From the NCBI GenBank assembly GCA_902362595.1, contig CABIXF010000023.1, forward strand, positions 1 to 61,786: a stretch of 61,786 nt of DNA, in the 5' to 3' direction. The stretch's first letter is position 1, and the number at the start of each line of letters is the position of its first letter. Below the pieces are notes generated by a model that saw only the letters and a program-made list of their open reading frames with translations, was not told where the DNA came from and made no database searches. Shown in pieces: positions 1 through 7,771 of this stretch. The DNA comes from Bacteroidaceae bacterium (GTDB taxonomy: Bacteria; Bacteroidota; Bacteroidia; Bacteroidales; Bacteroidaceae). Position numbers and translations under genes: made by a program.

Positions 1-73
1 TCCCTAAAGATACGAAAAATTAGGGAGACGGGCAAGTCCTGACTGAGCGAAGTTTGGGCTTGCCCGATTTTTT
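1..73 (+). terminator. Hairpin pair with T-run; 3' end of an unidentified upstream transcript
   Basis: Two stem-loops follow each other. TCCCTAA (1-7) pairs with TTAGGGA (20-26), and CGGGCAAG (29-36) pairs with CTTGCCCG (59-66), followed by ATTTTTTTT. The second is a good intrinsic terminator. Because two stems sit in tandem and no reading frame is evident, this may be the 3' end of a structured small RNA lying mostly left of the window, but I do not recognise the family. Confidence 0.6.
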
Positions 74-78
74 TGCAG

Positions 79-136
79 GCACAAAAAAGGCCATCTCAAA
101 TTATATTTCAATTTGAGACAGCCTCTTTTTTTGTGC
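79..136. terminator. Long bidirectional hairpin terminator
   Basis: GCACAAAAAAGG (79-90) and the following ATCTCAAATT are mirrored by AATTTGAGACAG and CTCTTTTTTTGTGC, which ends at 136. The A-run on the left arm and T-run on the right arm allow termination in both directions. Confidence 0.6.
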
Positions 137-211
137 CCGTAAGGGAACAAGAGATGCCGTAAAATTCCCTTTTATTTCTTTGTGTCTTATGGGTTCCTAT
201 TGATTTTATTG

Positions 212-219
212 TATCTTTG
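212..219 (+). promoter_or_regulatory. Putative -7 box TATCTTTG for the MarC gene
   Basis: TATCTTTG fits the Bacteroides -7 consensus TAnnTTTG. No TTTG -33 element lies at the usual 19-21 bp distance. Its position 24 bp before the ATG at 243 argues against a TTG start at 222. Confidence 0.45.
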
Positions 220-242
220 TTTTGGTTTTTAAATATGTTTTT

Positions 243-887
243 ATGGATACAATTCTACCCTATGCACTGTTGTGCTTCACTTCCTTTTTCACATTGACAA
301 ATCCTCTGGGCACGATGCCGGTATTTCTGACCATGACCAACGGACTGGGAGAAAAGGAGCGTCAGCATATTGTGAAAAGAGCGACGATTATTTCTTTTAT
401 CATACTGATTGCATTTACTTTTTGCGGACAGTTTCTCTTTAAATTCTTTGGTATCTCTACCAACGGATTTCGTATTGCGGCGGGTATCATTATCCTGAAA
501 ATCGGATATGACATGTTGCAGGCCCGTTATACCAATACGAAGCTCAAGGACGAGGAGATCAAGGCGTATGCGGACGATATTTCCATTACTCCGCTTTCTA
601 TCCCCATGCTGTGCGGACCGGGTGCCATTGCGAACGGCATTATAATGATGGATGATGCCCACACCTGGAGTCTGAAAGTGACCCTTGTGTCGGTGATTGC
701 AGTGGTATATATCCTTACTTATATTATATTGCGTTTGTCTACCAGATTGGTCCGAGTGATTGGAGAAACTGGAAATAACGTCATGATGCGTTTGATGGGA
801 TTGATTCTGATGGTCATTGCCGTGGAATGCTTCGTGGGAGGAATGAAGCCGATATTAATCGATATTATTCAGGAAAGTCGTTTCTGA
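243..887 (+). CDS. MarC family integral membrane protein
   Basis: A polytopic inner-membrane protein of about 214 residues with six likely hydrophobic segments. The family-typical N-terminal stretch 'TSFFTLTNPLGTMPVF' and the central 'ITPLSIPMLCGPGAI' are both present; the second matches the PLAIPLLAGPGAI-type motif of MarC/UPF0056 proteins. MarC was once linked to multiple antibiotic resistance, but its transport role is unproven. The frame is open from a TTG at 222. I chose the ATG at 243 because it begins directly before the first membrane helix and lies just downstream of a -7 box at 212-219. It appears to be a single-gene transcript isolated by terminators upstream. Confidence 0.88.
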   Translation: MDTILPYALLCFTSFFTLTNPLGTMPVFLTMTNGLGEKERQHIVKRATIISFIILIAFTFCGQFLFKFFGISTNGFRIAAGIIILKIGYDMLQARYTNTKLKDEEIKAYADDISITPLSIPMLCGPGAIANGIIMMDDAHTWSLKVTLVSVIAVVYILTYIILRLSTRLVRVIGETGNNVMMRLMGLILMVIAVECFVGGMKPILIDIIQESRF

Positions 888-1054
888 CCGATAATTTATT
901 GGAATTTATATTTTAAATCCATTAAATCATAATAAATGTGTAATTTTGGCTGATATTTTGTAATTCTCTTTGCATTTTCAGATTAAATGATTATATTCCA
1001 ACCGAGAAAGGATTTTCGGTACCTTCTTTTTATTAACTTTTAAAATCTGATTTT

Positions 1055-1498
1055 ATGAAAGTGCTATTGGTCGGTCTGGAACGTGTCGGAAAGCTGTTCT
1101 CTATGGAGTCTCTTTTTAAGAAGAAACTCACCGAAGCTGACATGACCGATGTGGAGGTGGTAACAGCTGAGATGACGGAATTTGGTTCTCCGGGAGGGAG
1201 AAAGTTGGAACGGAACATGAACGAAGCTTTGCGCGATGAAGCGGACTTCGTGGTAGTAATGGAGCCGTGGCAGAAAGATTTGCTGACTCGCTTCATGGAT
1301 TATCGGAATTGGCATAAGATTCATCTGTTTGCGGATATCTGCAAACGCAAGCCGAAAGACATGCCATCCTGCGATGTAGATTTTGGCTACAGGAGCATGA
1401 AAGAGGAGATGAATGACGGATGCCGGAATTTATTGGAAGGATTGAAAATGCTTTTGAGAAAGCGCGAGTCAGATTCATCAGACTTGGCTATGATTTAA
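1055..1498 (+). CDS. Degenerate low-molecular-weight tyrosine phosphatase-like protein
   Basis: A 147-residue cytoplasmic protein without signal or membrane segments. By eye its order of elements resembles LMW-PTPs: an N-terminal strand 'MKVLLVGLERVGKL' where the P-loop CxxxxxR(S/T) should be, a central 'DEADFVVVME' strand, 'IHLFADI', and a C-terminal 'SMKEEMNDGCRNLLEGL' helix. The nucleophilic Cys is replaced by Gly and the Arg by Lys, so it should be catalytically inactive if the assignment holds. The start ATG is the only reasonable one. It stands alone and converges on the histidine kinase gene. The alternative is an unrelated Rossmann-like protein of unknown function. Confidence 0.5.
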   Translation: MKVLLVGLERVGKLFSMESLFKKKLTEADMTDVEVVTAEMTEFGSPGGRKLERNMNEALRDEADFVVVMEPWQKDLLTRFMDYRNWHKIHLFADICKRKPKDMPSCDVDFGYRSMKEEMNDGCRNLLEGLKMLLRKRESDSSDLAMI

Positions 1499-1527
1499 GT
1501 ACAACAATGGTTGTGAGGATTTGAGTG

Positions 1528-1562
1528 GAAAGGCCCTGAATATTTGCTATTCGGGGCTTTTC
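1528..1562. terminator. Bidirectional terminator between convergent genes
   Basis: GAAAGGCCCTGAATA (1528-1542) pairs, with a few G-U pairs, with TATTCGGGGCTTTTC (1548-1562) around a 5-nt loop. It lies between the convergent ends at 1498 and 1568 and can serve both. Confidence 0.65.
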
Positions 1563-1567
1563 TGTGT

Positions 1568-2872
1568 TTAGAAGAATTCCAGAACGAAGGTGGTATTCCA
1601 TCCGTTGGTTTCTGCTTTCAAGAGGCTGATGCTGCCGTTGGAGAGTTTCATAATCTGTCGGGAGAGGGAAAGACCGATTCCGCTTCCTTCCTTTTTGGTG
1701 GTGAAGAAGGGGACAAAAATCTCTTCCGCCTCCTGTTCGGGGATGGCAGGGCCGTCGTTGCTCACGTAGACAAGGATGTGCTCTTCCTTGGTGGAGTAGG
1801 CGCGGATATGGATTTTCCCTGTACGTTCTCCGATGGCTTGTACGGCATTTTTTATCAGGTTGATGAGCACCTGCCGGATCAGGTTCGGGTCGGCATAGAG
1901 CATCAAGTCTTCAGGCTCTATTTGAAGGGTCAGTTGTATGTGGGAAGGGATGAGATGGATACTTTCTATTTGTAGCAGAAGTTCTTTCAGGTAGAAAGGC
2001 TCCGGAGAGGGTTTCTGGAGCGAAGAGAACTTCCGGTAGCTGTCTACAAAGGATATCAATCCGGTGGACGTTTCGTGAATGGCACGGATACCTTCGTAAA
2101 TAGGACTGTTCTTCACGTCTTTCCGTTGCAGAAAAGTTTCGCTTAGAGAAGAAATCGGCGCGATGGAGTTCATGATTTCGTGTGTCAGTACCCGGGTCAG
2201 TTTCACCCATGATTCGAGCTCCTTGGCATCCATCTCATTCCGGATATCGTTTAGGGTCAGAATTTTGACCGTATTTTCTCCCAATTGCATCACGGACGCC
2301 CGGACCAGCAGTTGGACTTCCCCTTTGGTTGTGGTATATTGCAGGTTACAGCGTTCGCCGGCAGGCAAGGAACCTAGCAGTCCCGGGATGTCTTCTCCGT
2401 AGCGTTCCAGTTGCTGAAGGGTACCGAGAGCCGGGATACTGAGCAGTCGTGCCGCAGCCGGATTGCTTTGGATAATTTTGTTCTGTTCGTTGAGTACGAT
2501 GATGCCGGAACTGATGCCCGAGAGCACCTGCTCATAAAACCGTTCCCGCTGTTCCATTAATTGTTTCTGCTCGCCCATCATCGACCCGAATTCATTCAGG
2601 GTATTCTGCAGGATGCGTTCACCTCCGATGAAGCCGTGCGTAGGCAGCCGGAAGGAATAATCGCGGTTGCGGATGGCTTCCAGCATGAGCCAGCTTTTTT
2701 CCCGTAATTGTTTCTGACTGGAATAAAAGAGAAAGATGGCGAGGATGACCAGACAGGCTCCGATGACGATGCATCCGTTTTCATCTTCACTTATCCCTAA
2801 GGTTAGCAGGACCACGCCTGCTGTGAGGGAGACAATTCGTGTCAGCGGAGAAGAGAACCATTTAGATGCCAT
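1568..2872 (-). CDS. NtrB-like PAS sensor histidine kinase
   Basis: A 434-residue membrane sensor kinase. Two hydrophobic segments lie at about residues 11-27 and 33-51 with almost no periplasmic loop, followed by a linker, a PAS-like domain (about 110-210), and the H-box 'LTHEIMNSIAPI' with His231. The HATPase domain carries the N-box 'LINLIKNAVQAI' (Asn342), G1 'SNDGPAIP', F-box 'FVPFFTTK' and G2 'GSGIGLSLS'. The tiny loop suggests it senses a membrane or internal cue, as in NtrB/ZraS-like kinases. Its start overlaps the regulator's stop by 11 bp, so the two genes are translationally coupled. The partner is an NtrC-type activator, and the likely target is the divergent efflux operon. Confidence 0.9.
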   Translation of the reverse strand: MASKWFSSPLTRIVSLTAGVVLLTLGISEDENGCIVIGACLVILAIFLFYSSQKQLREKSWLMLEAIRNRDYSFRLPTHGFIGGERILQNTLNEFGSMMGEQKQLMEQRERFYEQVLSGISSGIIVLNEQNKIIQSNPAAARLLSIPALGTLQQLERYGEDIPGLLGSLPAGERCNLQYTTTKGEVQLLVRASVMQLGENTVKILTLNDIRNEMDAKELESWVKLTRVLTHEIMNSIAPISSLSETFLQRKDVKNSPIYEGIRAIHETSTGLISFVDSYRKFSSLQKPSPEPFYLKELLLQIESIHLIPSHIQLTLQIEPEDLMLYADPNLIRQVLINLIKNAVQAIGERTGKIHIRAYSTKEEHILVYVSNDGPAIPEQEAEEIFVPFFTTKKEGSGIGLSLSRQIMKLSNGSISLLKAETNGWNTTFVLEFF

Positions 2873-4235
2873 GGCGTTTCATTTTGTTGTACAGTGTCTG
2901 CCGTGTAATGCCCAGTTGTGCCGCTGCCTGTGACAGGTTGCCGTCGCATTGTTCGATGGCTTTCTTGACGAGGTTCTTTTCCATCTCGTCCAAGGTTTGC
3001 AGCGGAGTATCTTCTTTCGTTTCTTCTTGTGCGTTCGGGGATTCCGGGGCAGGAACGTCGGATAGTTGCAGGTTGTCTGCTTTCAGCAGGTTACCGTCCG
3101 AAAGAATGACTGCCTTTTCGATAGTATGCTGTAGCTCGCGGATATTTCCGTACCAGGGATAGTTTAGCAGGCGTTGTTCCGCATCTGTACTGAAACCGGT
3201 CAGCGTGCGCTGGTATTGCAGGTTGTACTGTTCCAGGAAACGTTGTGCCAAAGGCAGTATGTCTTCCTTCCGTTCACGAAGTGATGGAATGTGCAGGTGG
3301 ATGGTATTGATGCGGTACAGCAAGTCTTCGCGGAACTCTCCGTTGTGTACCATTTCATCCAAGTTGCGGTTGGTGGCACAAATCAGTCGGATATTGGTAG
3401 GTTGCGGGGTGTTGCTTCCCACCTTGATGAAATACCGCTTTTGGAGTACCGTAAGCAGTTTGGCTTGCAGGTGATAAGGAAGGTTGGCTATTTCATCGAG
3501 GAACAGTGTACCGCCGTCGGCTGCCTCAAAACGTCCGATGCGGTCGGTATGGGCGTCAGTGAACGAGCCTTTGACGTGACCGAACAGTTCACTTTCAAAC
3601 AGTGATTCGGTGATGGCTCCCATGTCGACTACTACCATCGGCCCGTTGCGTCGGGGAGACAGGCGATGGATTTCGCGGGCCAGCATGTCTTTTCCGGTTC
3701 CGTTTTCTCCTGTAATTAGGATATTGGCATCGGTAGTGCTGACCTTCTCTACCAGTAGCCGTAACGGGCGGATGACGGCTGAATTTCCCCAGTACATGGT
3801 CGATTTCTCATCCGGTTGTGCGGCCTGTTTTCCTTTCTTGTCATTTCCATGCCCCTTTGCGTAAGCCTCCTGCAAGGTCTGTACCAGTTTGGCATTGTCC
3901 CAAGGCTTTACCACGAAGTCGGTTGCCCCGTCTTTTAATCCGGTTACCGCCAGATTGATGTCAGCGTAGGCCGTAAACAGTACCACTTGAATCTGAGGAC
4001 GTAGCCGCTTGATCTCACGTAACCAGTAGAGCCCTTCATTCCCGCTGTTAATGCCGGAAGAGAAATTCATGTCGAGCAGTACTACGTCCACCGCTTCCCG
4101 TTGCAGGAGGGAAGGGATGGTGACCGGAGAATTCAGCGTAATCACCTGCTGGAAATATTCTTCCAGAAGATATTGCAGAGAAGTAAGAATGTTACGGTTG
4201 TCGTCTACTACGAGTAAAGTTCCTTGTTTTGCCAT
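2862..4235 (-). CDS. NtrC-family sigma-54-dependent response regulator
   Basis: A 457-residue bacterial enhancer-binding protein. The receiver domain (1-125) has acidic residues D11-D12, phospho-acceptor Asp55 ('VVLLDMNF') and Lys110. The AAA+ domain (about 147-375) has Walker A 'GENGTGKD' (176-183), Walker B 'LFLDE' (244-248) and the sigma-54-contacting loop at 223-228. That loop reads GSFTDA instead of the classical GAFTGA. A Fis-type helix-turn-helix ends the protein ('NLSQAAAQLGITRQTLYNKMKR'). It should activate sigma-54 RNA polymerase after phosphorylation by the kinase encoded directly downstream. Three matching dyads and a -24/-12 promoter lie just upstream on the opposite strand, so the efflux operon is the obvious target. 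Confidence 0.93.
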   Translation of the reverse strand: MAKQGTLLVVDDNRNILTSLQYLLEEYFQQVITLNSPVTIPSLLQREAVDVVLLDMNFSSGINSGNEGLYWLREIKRLRPQIQVVLFTAYADINLAVTGLKDGATDFVVKPWDNAKLVQTLQEAYAKGHGNDKKGKQAAQPDEKSTMYWGNSAVIRPLRLLVEKVSTTDANILITGENGTGKDMLAREIHRLSPRRNGPMVVVDMGAITESLFESELFGHVKGSFTDAHTDRIGRFEAADGGTLFLDEIANLPYHLQAKLLTVLQKRYFIKVGSNTPQPTNIRLICATNRNLDEMVHNGEFREDLLYRINTIHLHIPSLRERKEDILPLAQRFLEQYNLQYQRTLTGFSTDAEQRLLNYPWYGNIRELQHTIEKAVILSDGNLLKADNLQLSDVPAPESPNAQEETKEDTPLQTLDEMEKNLVKKAIEQCDGNLSQAAAQLGITRQTLYNKMKRHGI

Positions 4236-4255
4236 CTGTGATTGAGATTTTATGA

Positions 4256-4263
4256 CAAAAATA
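4256..4263 (-). promoter_or_regulatory. Putative -7 box of the regulator-kinase operon
   Basis: On the minus strand this reads TATTTTTG (TAnnTTTG consensus), 21 bp before the regulator's ATG at 4235. No clear -33 TTTG is present. It suggests that the two-component genes use the ordinary sigma factor while the divergent operon uses sigma-54. Confidence 0.45.
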
Positions 4264-4291
4264 GGAATTTTCGAGGGGAGGGCATAAAAAA

Positions 4292-4350
4292 TGTCTAAAA
4301 AATACGGACAGTGACAAAAAATTAGACACCGATTGTCAAAAAATTAGACA
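4292..4350 (+). promoter_or_regulatory. Three dyad repeats, probable enhancer sites of the NtrC-type regulator
   Basis: Site 1 (4292-4310) has TGTC and GACA ends flanking an A/T core. Site 2 (4312-4328) is TGACAAAAAATTAGACA. Site 3 (4334-4350) is TGTCAAAAAATTAGACA. Centres are about 19 and 22 bp apart, i.e. near two helical turns, and about 90-130 bp before the predicted sigma-54 start site. That is the usual place for enhancer-binding protein sites. They also lie 57-115 bp upstream of the regulator gene, so autoregulation is possible. Confidence 0.7.
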
Positions 4351-4402
4351 CTTCGATTTTAGGCGAATATTGTATCTTCTTGTGAATGAGTGTAATAACT
4401 TT

Positions 4403-4419
4403 TTGGCACGATATTTGAA
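4403..4419 (+). promoter_or_regulatory. Sigma-54 (-24/-12) promoter of the efflux operon
   Basis: TTGGCACGATATTTGAA matches the sigma-54 consensus YTGGCACGRNNNTTGCW at every conserved base except the last C of the -12 element (TTGA for TTGC). GG (4405-4406) and GA (4417-4418) are separated by exactly 10 bp. Transcription should start near 4430. This excludes start codons upstream of that point and fixes translation at the ATG at 4448. Confidence 0.8.
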
Positions 4420-4447
4420 TAGGATTTGGCAGATAAACGATTACGAT

Positions 4448-5824
4448 ATGAACAAAAAGAATTTATTACACATCACGCTTTTCCTTCTTTCCGGTTGGAT
4501 GGGGCTGGAGGCTGCGGCGCAGGAGGTTTGGAATGTAGACCGCTGCATGAGCTATGCAGTGGCGCACAACCGCACCGTCCGTCAGCGGGAACTGGAGGCC
4601 GACAATGCCCGGATGGACCGTATGAAAGCCATTGGCAGTTTCTTGCCGGGAGTGAGTGCAAGTACTGGCATACAATATAATTTCGGTCGTTCGGTAGACC
4701 CGGAGACCAATACCTATAACACCGTGTCTACTTTCAACAATGCCTATTCGATGGAGGCTTCCATGCCGATTTTCCGTGGCGGAGGACTGGTGAACGAGGT
4801 ACGACGTTCAAAGGCTGCCTGGTTGATGGGCAAAGCTGCCTGGCAGGAATCTAAAGATAACACCGCATTGGAAACCTTCCAGGCGTATATCGATGCCTTG
4901 TATTGCTACGGTACTCTGCGGCTGGCCCGCAAGAAACTGGTGGAAAGTGATTCGTTGTTGTATAAGACCCGCCGTCAGGAAGAGCTGGGATTGAAAGGGC
5001 TGGCCGATGTGGCCCAGATGGAAGCCCAGCAGGCCACCGACAGTTACAACCTGACGCACCAGAGGAACCTGTACGAAACGGCCTTGCTGACCTTGAAGCA
5101 GAAAATGAATTTTCCGGCAAACGATACGTTGCAACTGGATACGGCTGTACTCGACACACAGACACTTCATTATATTCAACTGACTCAGGAGCAGGCGGAC
5201 GATGTGTTCCGCATCGCCCTGAAGGTCAATCCTACCCTGCGTCAGGCGGAGCTGAATGCGAAGGTGGCTGATATGCGCCGCAAGATTTCCTGGGCCAATG
5301 TGGTACCGTCCATTACCTTGTTCGGCGGTATTTCCAGTTCTTATTATAAGGAATTGCATTCCACCTCCTATCCGAATTTCCGCACCCAGTTCAACAACAA
5401 TTTCGGTTCCTACGTGGGTATCAGTATGAGTATTCCTATCTTTAACCGTCTTTCGGGAGTGACCGGGTTGCGGCAGGCAAGAAACAATTACCGCATTGCC
5501 TGCGAGCAGTACGAGTCGCAGAAGGAAGAATTGCAGAAGCTGGTGCTTCAGGCCGTACAGGACCGGGAAGGGTATTTGAAAGAGAGTATCCAGATGGAGA
5601 AGAAAGTCAACTCCGATTCACTGGCCTATCATGTCACCCGCCGGAAATACGAAGAAGGATTGATGACCTCACTCGATGTGCAGAACAATGCGGCCACTTT
5701 GCTCGAAAGCGAGACCAAGTTGTTGCAAAGCAAATTGACCTACCTGATGAAATGCCGTCTGGTGGACTATTATAAAGGAGAAGAAATTATTCGCGGGCTG
5801 GAAGAAAACGCTAAAAAGGATTGA
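4448..5824 (+). CDS. TolC-like outer membrane efflux protein
   Basis: A 458-residue outer membrane factor of the TolC family, the exit duct of a tripartite efflux or secretion pump. It has a signal peptide ending near 'LEAAAQE', then the typical N-terminal 'VDRCMSYAVAHNRTVRQRELEAD' helix and a second internal repeat from about residue 240 ('IALKVNPTLRQAELNAKVADM'), with long amphipathic helices in between. The frame is open from 4370, but the sigma-54 promoter at 4403-4419 lies inside that extension, so the ATG at 4448 right before the signal peptide is the start. It is the first gene of the operon, and the stop at 5824 is 17 bp before the adaptor's ATG. Confidence 0.9.
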   Translation: MNKKNLLHITLFLLSGWMGLEAAAQEVWNVDRCMSYAVAHNRTVRQRELEADNARMDRMKAIGSFLPGVSASTGIQYNFGRSVDPETNTYNTVSTFNNAYSMEASMPIFRGGGLVNEVRRSKAAWLMGKAAWQESKDNTALETFQAYIDALYCYGTLRLARKKLVESDSLLYKTRRQEELGLKGLADVAQMEAQQATDSYNLTHQRNLYETALLTLKQKMNFPANDTLQLDTAVLDTQTLHYIQLTQEQADDVFRIALKVNPTLRQAELNAKVADMRRKISWANVVPSITLFGGISSSYYKELHSTSYPNFRTQFNNNFGSYVGISMSIPIFNRLSGVTGLRQARNNYRIACEQYESQKEELQKLVLQAVQDREGYLKESIQMEKKVNSDSLAYHVTRRKYEEGLMTSLDVQNNAATLLESETKLLQSKLTYLMKCRLVDYYKGEEIIRGLEENAKKD

Positions 5825-5841
5825 TAAAAAACGACGAGATT

Positions 5842-7092
5842 ATGGATATACAGTTAGAAAAGAAAAAAGGAATCCAGAAGAAACACCTTCCTTATATCGC
5901 AGGAGGAGTGATTGTACTTCTGTTGTTGGGGTGGATTATTTTCGGCAATCATGCTTCTACGTTGAAAGTCGACGGCAAGTCACTGAACATTGCCGATGTG
6001 ACCTATGGCAAGTTTAATGATTATATCCGGGTGAACGGACAGGTGCAACCGATTTCCGTGGTACAGCTCAGCCCCGAAGAAGGAGGTATCGTGCAGGAGA
6101 AGGTGGTGGAAGAAGGAGCGCACGTGAAGAAAGGCGATGTGATTCTCCGTCTGAGCAACTCCAACCTAGACTTGCAGATTCTGAATGCGGAATCTGAACT
6201 GGCAGAGAAACAGAACCTGCTCCGTAACACGCAGGTCACCATGCAGCAGGACAAGCTGAACAACGAAACGGAGAAGGTGCAGCTCGACATTGATACCCGC
6301 CGCAAGCAGCGTACGTACCAGCAATACCAGCGCTTGTACAAGGAACGGCTCATCAGCCGCGAGGAATATCTTCAGGCCAAGGAAGACTACGAGGTGGCTC
6401 AGAAGAAGCACAAGCTGATTATGGAACGTCTGGCGCAGGATTCCATCTACCGTAACATTCAGATGGACCAGATGGAAGACAACTTGCAGAACATGCGCAA
6501 GAACGTCTTGCTGATTCGCGAGCGGAAAGACAAACTGGAAGTGCGGGCTACCATCGACGGAGAACTGGGACTGCTGGATGCGGAACTGGGACAGAATATC
6601 AATGCCGGACAGATGGTGGGACAGATTAACGACTTGTCGGACTACAAGATTGAGGCTATGATTGACGAGCACTACATCGACCGTGTGACCAACGGACTGC
6701 CGGCTACTTTTGAACGTCAGGGTTCTTCGTTCAATCTGAAAGTGCGCAAGGTGTATCCCGAGGTGCGCGACGGACGTTTCCGTACCGATTTCATTTTCCA
6801 GGGCAAACGTCCGGAGAACATCCGCAGCGGACAGACCTACTACATCGACCTGCAGCTGGGTGAGCCTACCGAAAGCGTGCTGATTCCGAAGGGTACCTTC
6901 TTCCAGGTGACTGGAGGCAACTGGATTTTCGTGGTCGACAAGGATGGAAAGAAAGCCTATCGTCGTAAAATCCGTATCGGACGGCAGAACCCCCAGTATT
7001 ACGAAGTGCTGGAGGGACTGGAAAAAGGCGAACGGGTCATCATTTCTGGATATGAGAGTTACAAAGACAATGAAGTATTGGTGTTAAATTGA
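5842..7092 (+). CDS. Membrane fusion (periplasmic adaptor) protein, HlyD/MacA type
   Basis: A 416-residue adaptor that would bridge the inner-membrane permeases and the TolC-like duct. One N-terminal transmembrane anchor ('YIAGGVIVLLLLGWIIF') is followed by a lipoyl/barrel-sandwich half ('GGIVQEKVVEEGAHVKKGDVIL'), a long coiled coil with a glutamine- and lysine-rich hairpin (about residues 100-225), the second lipoyl half ('IDGELGLLDAELGQNINAGQM') and a C-terminal membrane-proximal domain ('GLEKGERVIISG'). An in-frame TTG at 5821 overlaps the tolC stop. I prefer the ATG at 5842. It belongs to the sigma-54 operon with the duct, the DUF2807 protein and two permeases. Confidence 0.9.
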   Translation: MDIQLEKKKGIQKKHLPYIAGGVIVLLLLGWIIFGNHASTLKVDGKSLNIADVTYGKFNDYIRVNGQVQPISVVQLSPEEGGIVQEKVVEEGAHVKKGDVILRLSNSNLDLQILNAESELAEKQNLLRNTQVTMQQDKLNNETEKVQLDIDTRRKQRTYQQYQRLYKERLISREEYLQAKEDYEVAQKKHKLIMERLAQDSIYRNIQMDQMEDNLQNMRKNVLLIRERKDKLEVRATIDGELGLLDAELGQNINAGQMVGQINDLSDYKIEAMIDEHYIDRVTNGLPATFERQGSSFNLKVRKVYPEVRDGRFRTDFIFQGKRPENIRSGQTYYIDLQLGEPTESVLIPKGTFFQVTGGNWIFVVDKDGKKAYRRKIRIGRQNPQYYEVLEGLEKGERVIISGYESYKDNEVLVLN

Positions 7093-7106
7093 AAAGATAA
7101 ATTATT

Positions 7107-7736
7107 ATGAAAAAGATAGCAAGTATATTCGTGGGTTTGGTAATGGTATTTTTGTGTGCAACCTGTATCAGTGCCAAAGGCAGTTCGGAAGACAAAGTCA
7201 GTGAAACCCGTAGTGTGAGTGCTTTCCATTCCATCGAGGTGGAGAGTGTGGCTGGGGTTTATTTCACCCAGTCGGACACTTATTCTCTTCGTGTGGAAGG
7301 GGAAAAGAAATGGGTGGACTTGACCAAATGTACGGTGAAAGACGGAGTGTTGTTGATTACGTGGGCAGAAAAAGGGAAAAAGAAGACCACCAAGAACGTG
7401 AACAGACTCTCCATCTATATCAGTGCTCCCGATTTGCAGGAAGTTACTTTTGAAGGAGTTGGCTCGTTCAATTGCAAGTCCCGTCTGAACCTGAAGGATG
7501 TGAAGTTTGATATACAGGGAGTAGGCAGCCTGAATGTGGCCGATTTGCATGCCCGAAACGTGAAAGTCTCTCTGGAGGGAGTAGGCAGTGGAGAACTGAC
7601 AGTGGATTGTGACCGGCTGGATGCCAGTGTGGAAGGTGTCGGCAGTCTCACCCTGAGCGGAAAAGCCCGGTCGGCTCATATTTCCAAAGACGGTATCGGC
7701 AGTGTTTCTACCCGTCGGTTGAAAGTCGGTGAATAA
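7107..7736 (+). CDS. DUF2807 (GIN domain) secreted protein
   Basis: A 209-residue exported protein. The signal peptide is followed by 'VSAFHSIEVESVAGVYFTQSD', the usual beginning of the DUF2807 'head GIN domain' family. The C-terminal half is a run of about 20-residue strands each carrying G(V/I)GS: 'FEGVGSF', 'IQGVGSL', 'LEGVGSG', 'VEGVGSL', 'KDGIGSV'. This is as expected for a right-handed beta-helix. Function in the family is unknown. Sitting between the adaptor gene (15 bp upstream) and the permeases (35 bp downstream), it is probably co-transcribed and may be an envelope-stress or pump-associated factor. That role is inference from position only. Confidence 0.85.
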   Translation: MKKIASIFVGLVMVFLCATCISAKGSSEDKVSETRSVSAFHSIEVESVAGVYFTQSDTYSLRVEGEKKWVDLTKCTVKDGVLLITWAEKGKKKTTKNVNRLSIYISAPDLQEVTFEGVGSFNCKSRLNLKDVKFDIQGVGSLNVADLHARNVKVSLEGVGSGELTVDCDRLDASVEGVGSLTLSGKARSAHISKDGIGSVSTRRLKVGE

Positions 7737-7771
7737 AACTTTGCCATCACATAATAAACACGTAACAACTT

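Noticed and set aside
945..962. TTGGCTGATATTTTGTA upstream of the phosphatase-like gene, resembling a -24/-12 promoter
   Set aside because: GG and GT have the right 10-bp spacing, but the -24 block lacks the AC of TGGCAC and the -12 is GT. There are no enhancer dyads nearby.
4370..4447. N-terminal extension of the TolC-like protein from 4370
   Set aside because: The extension spans the sigma-54 promoter, and the signal peptide starts only at the ATG at 4448.
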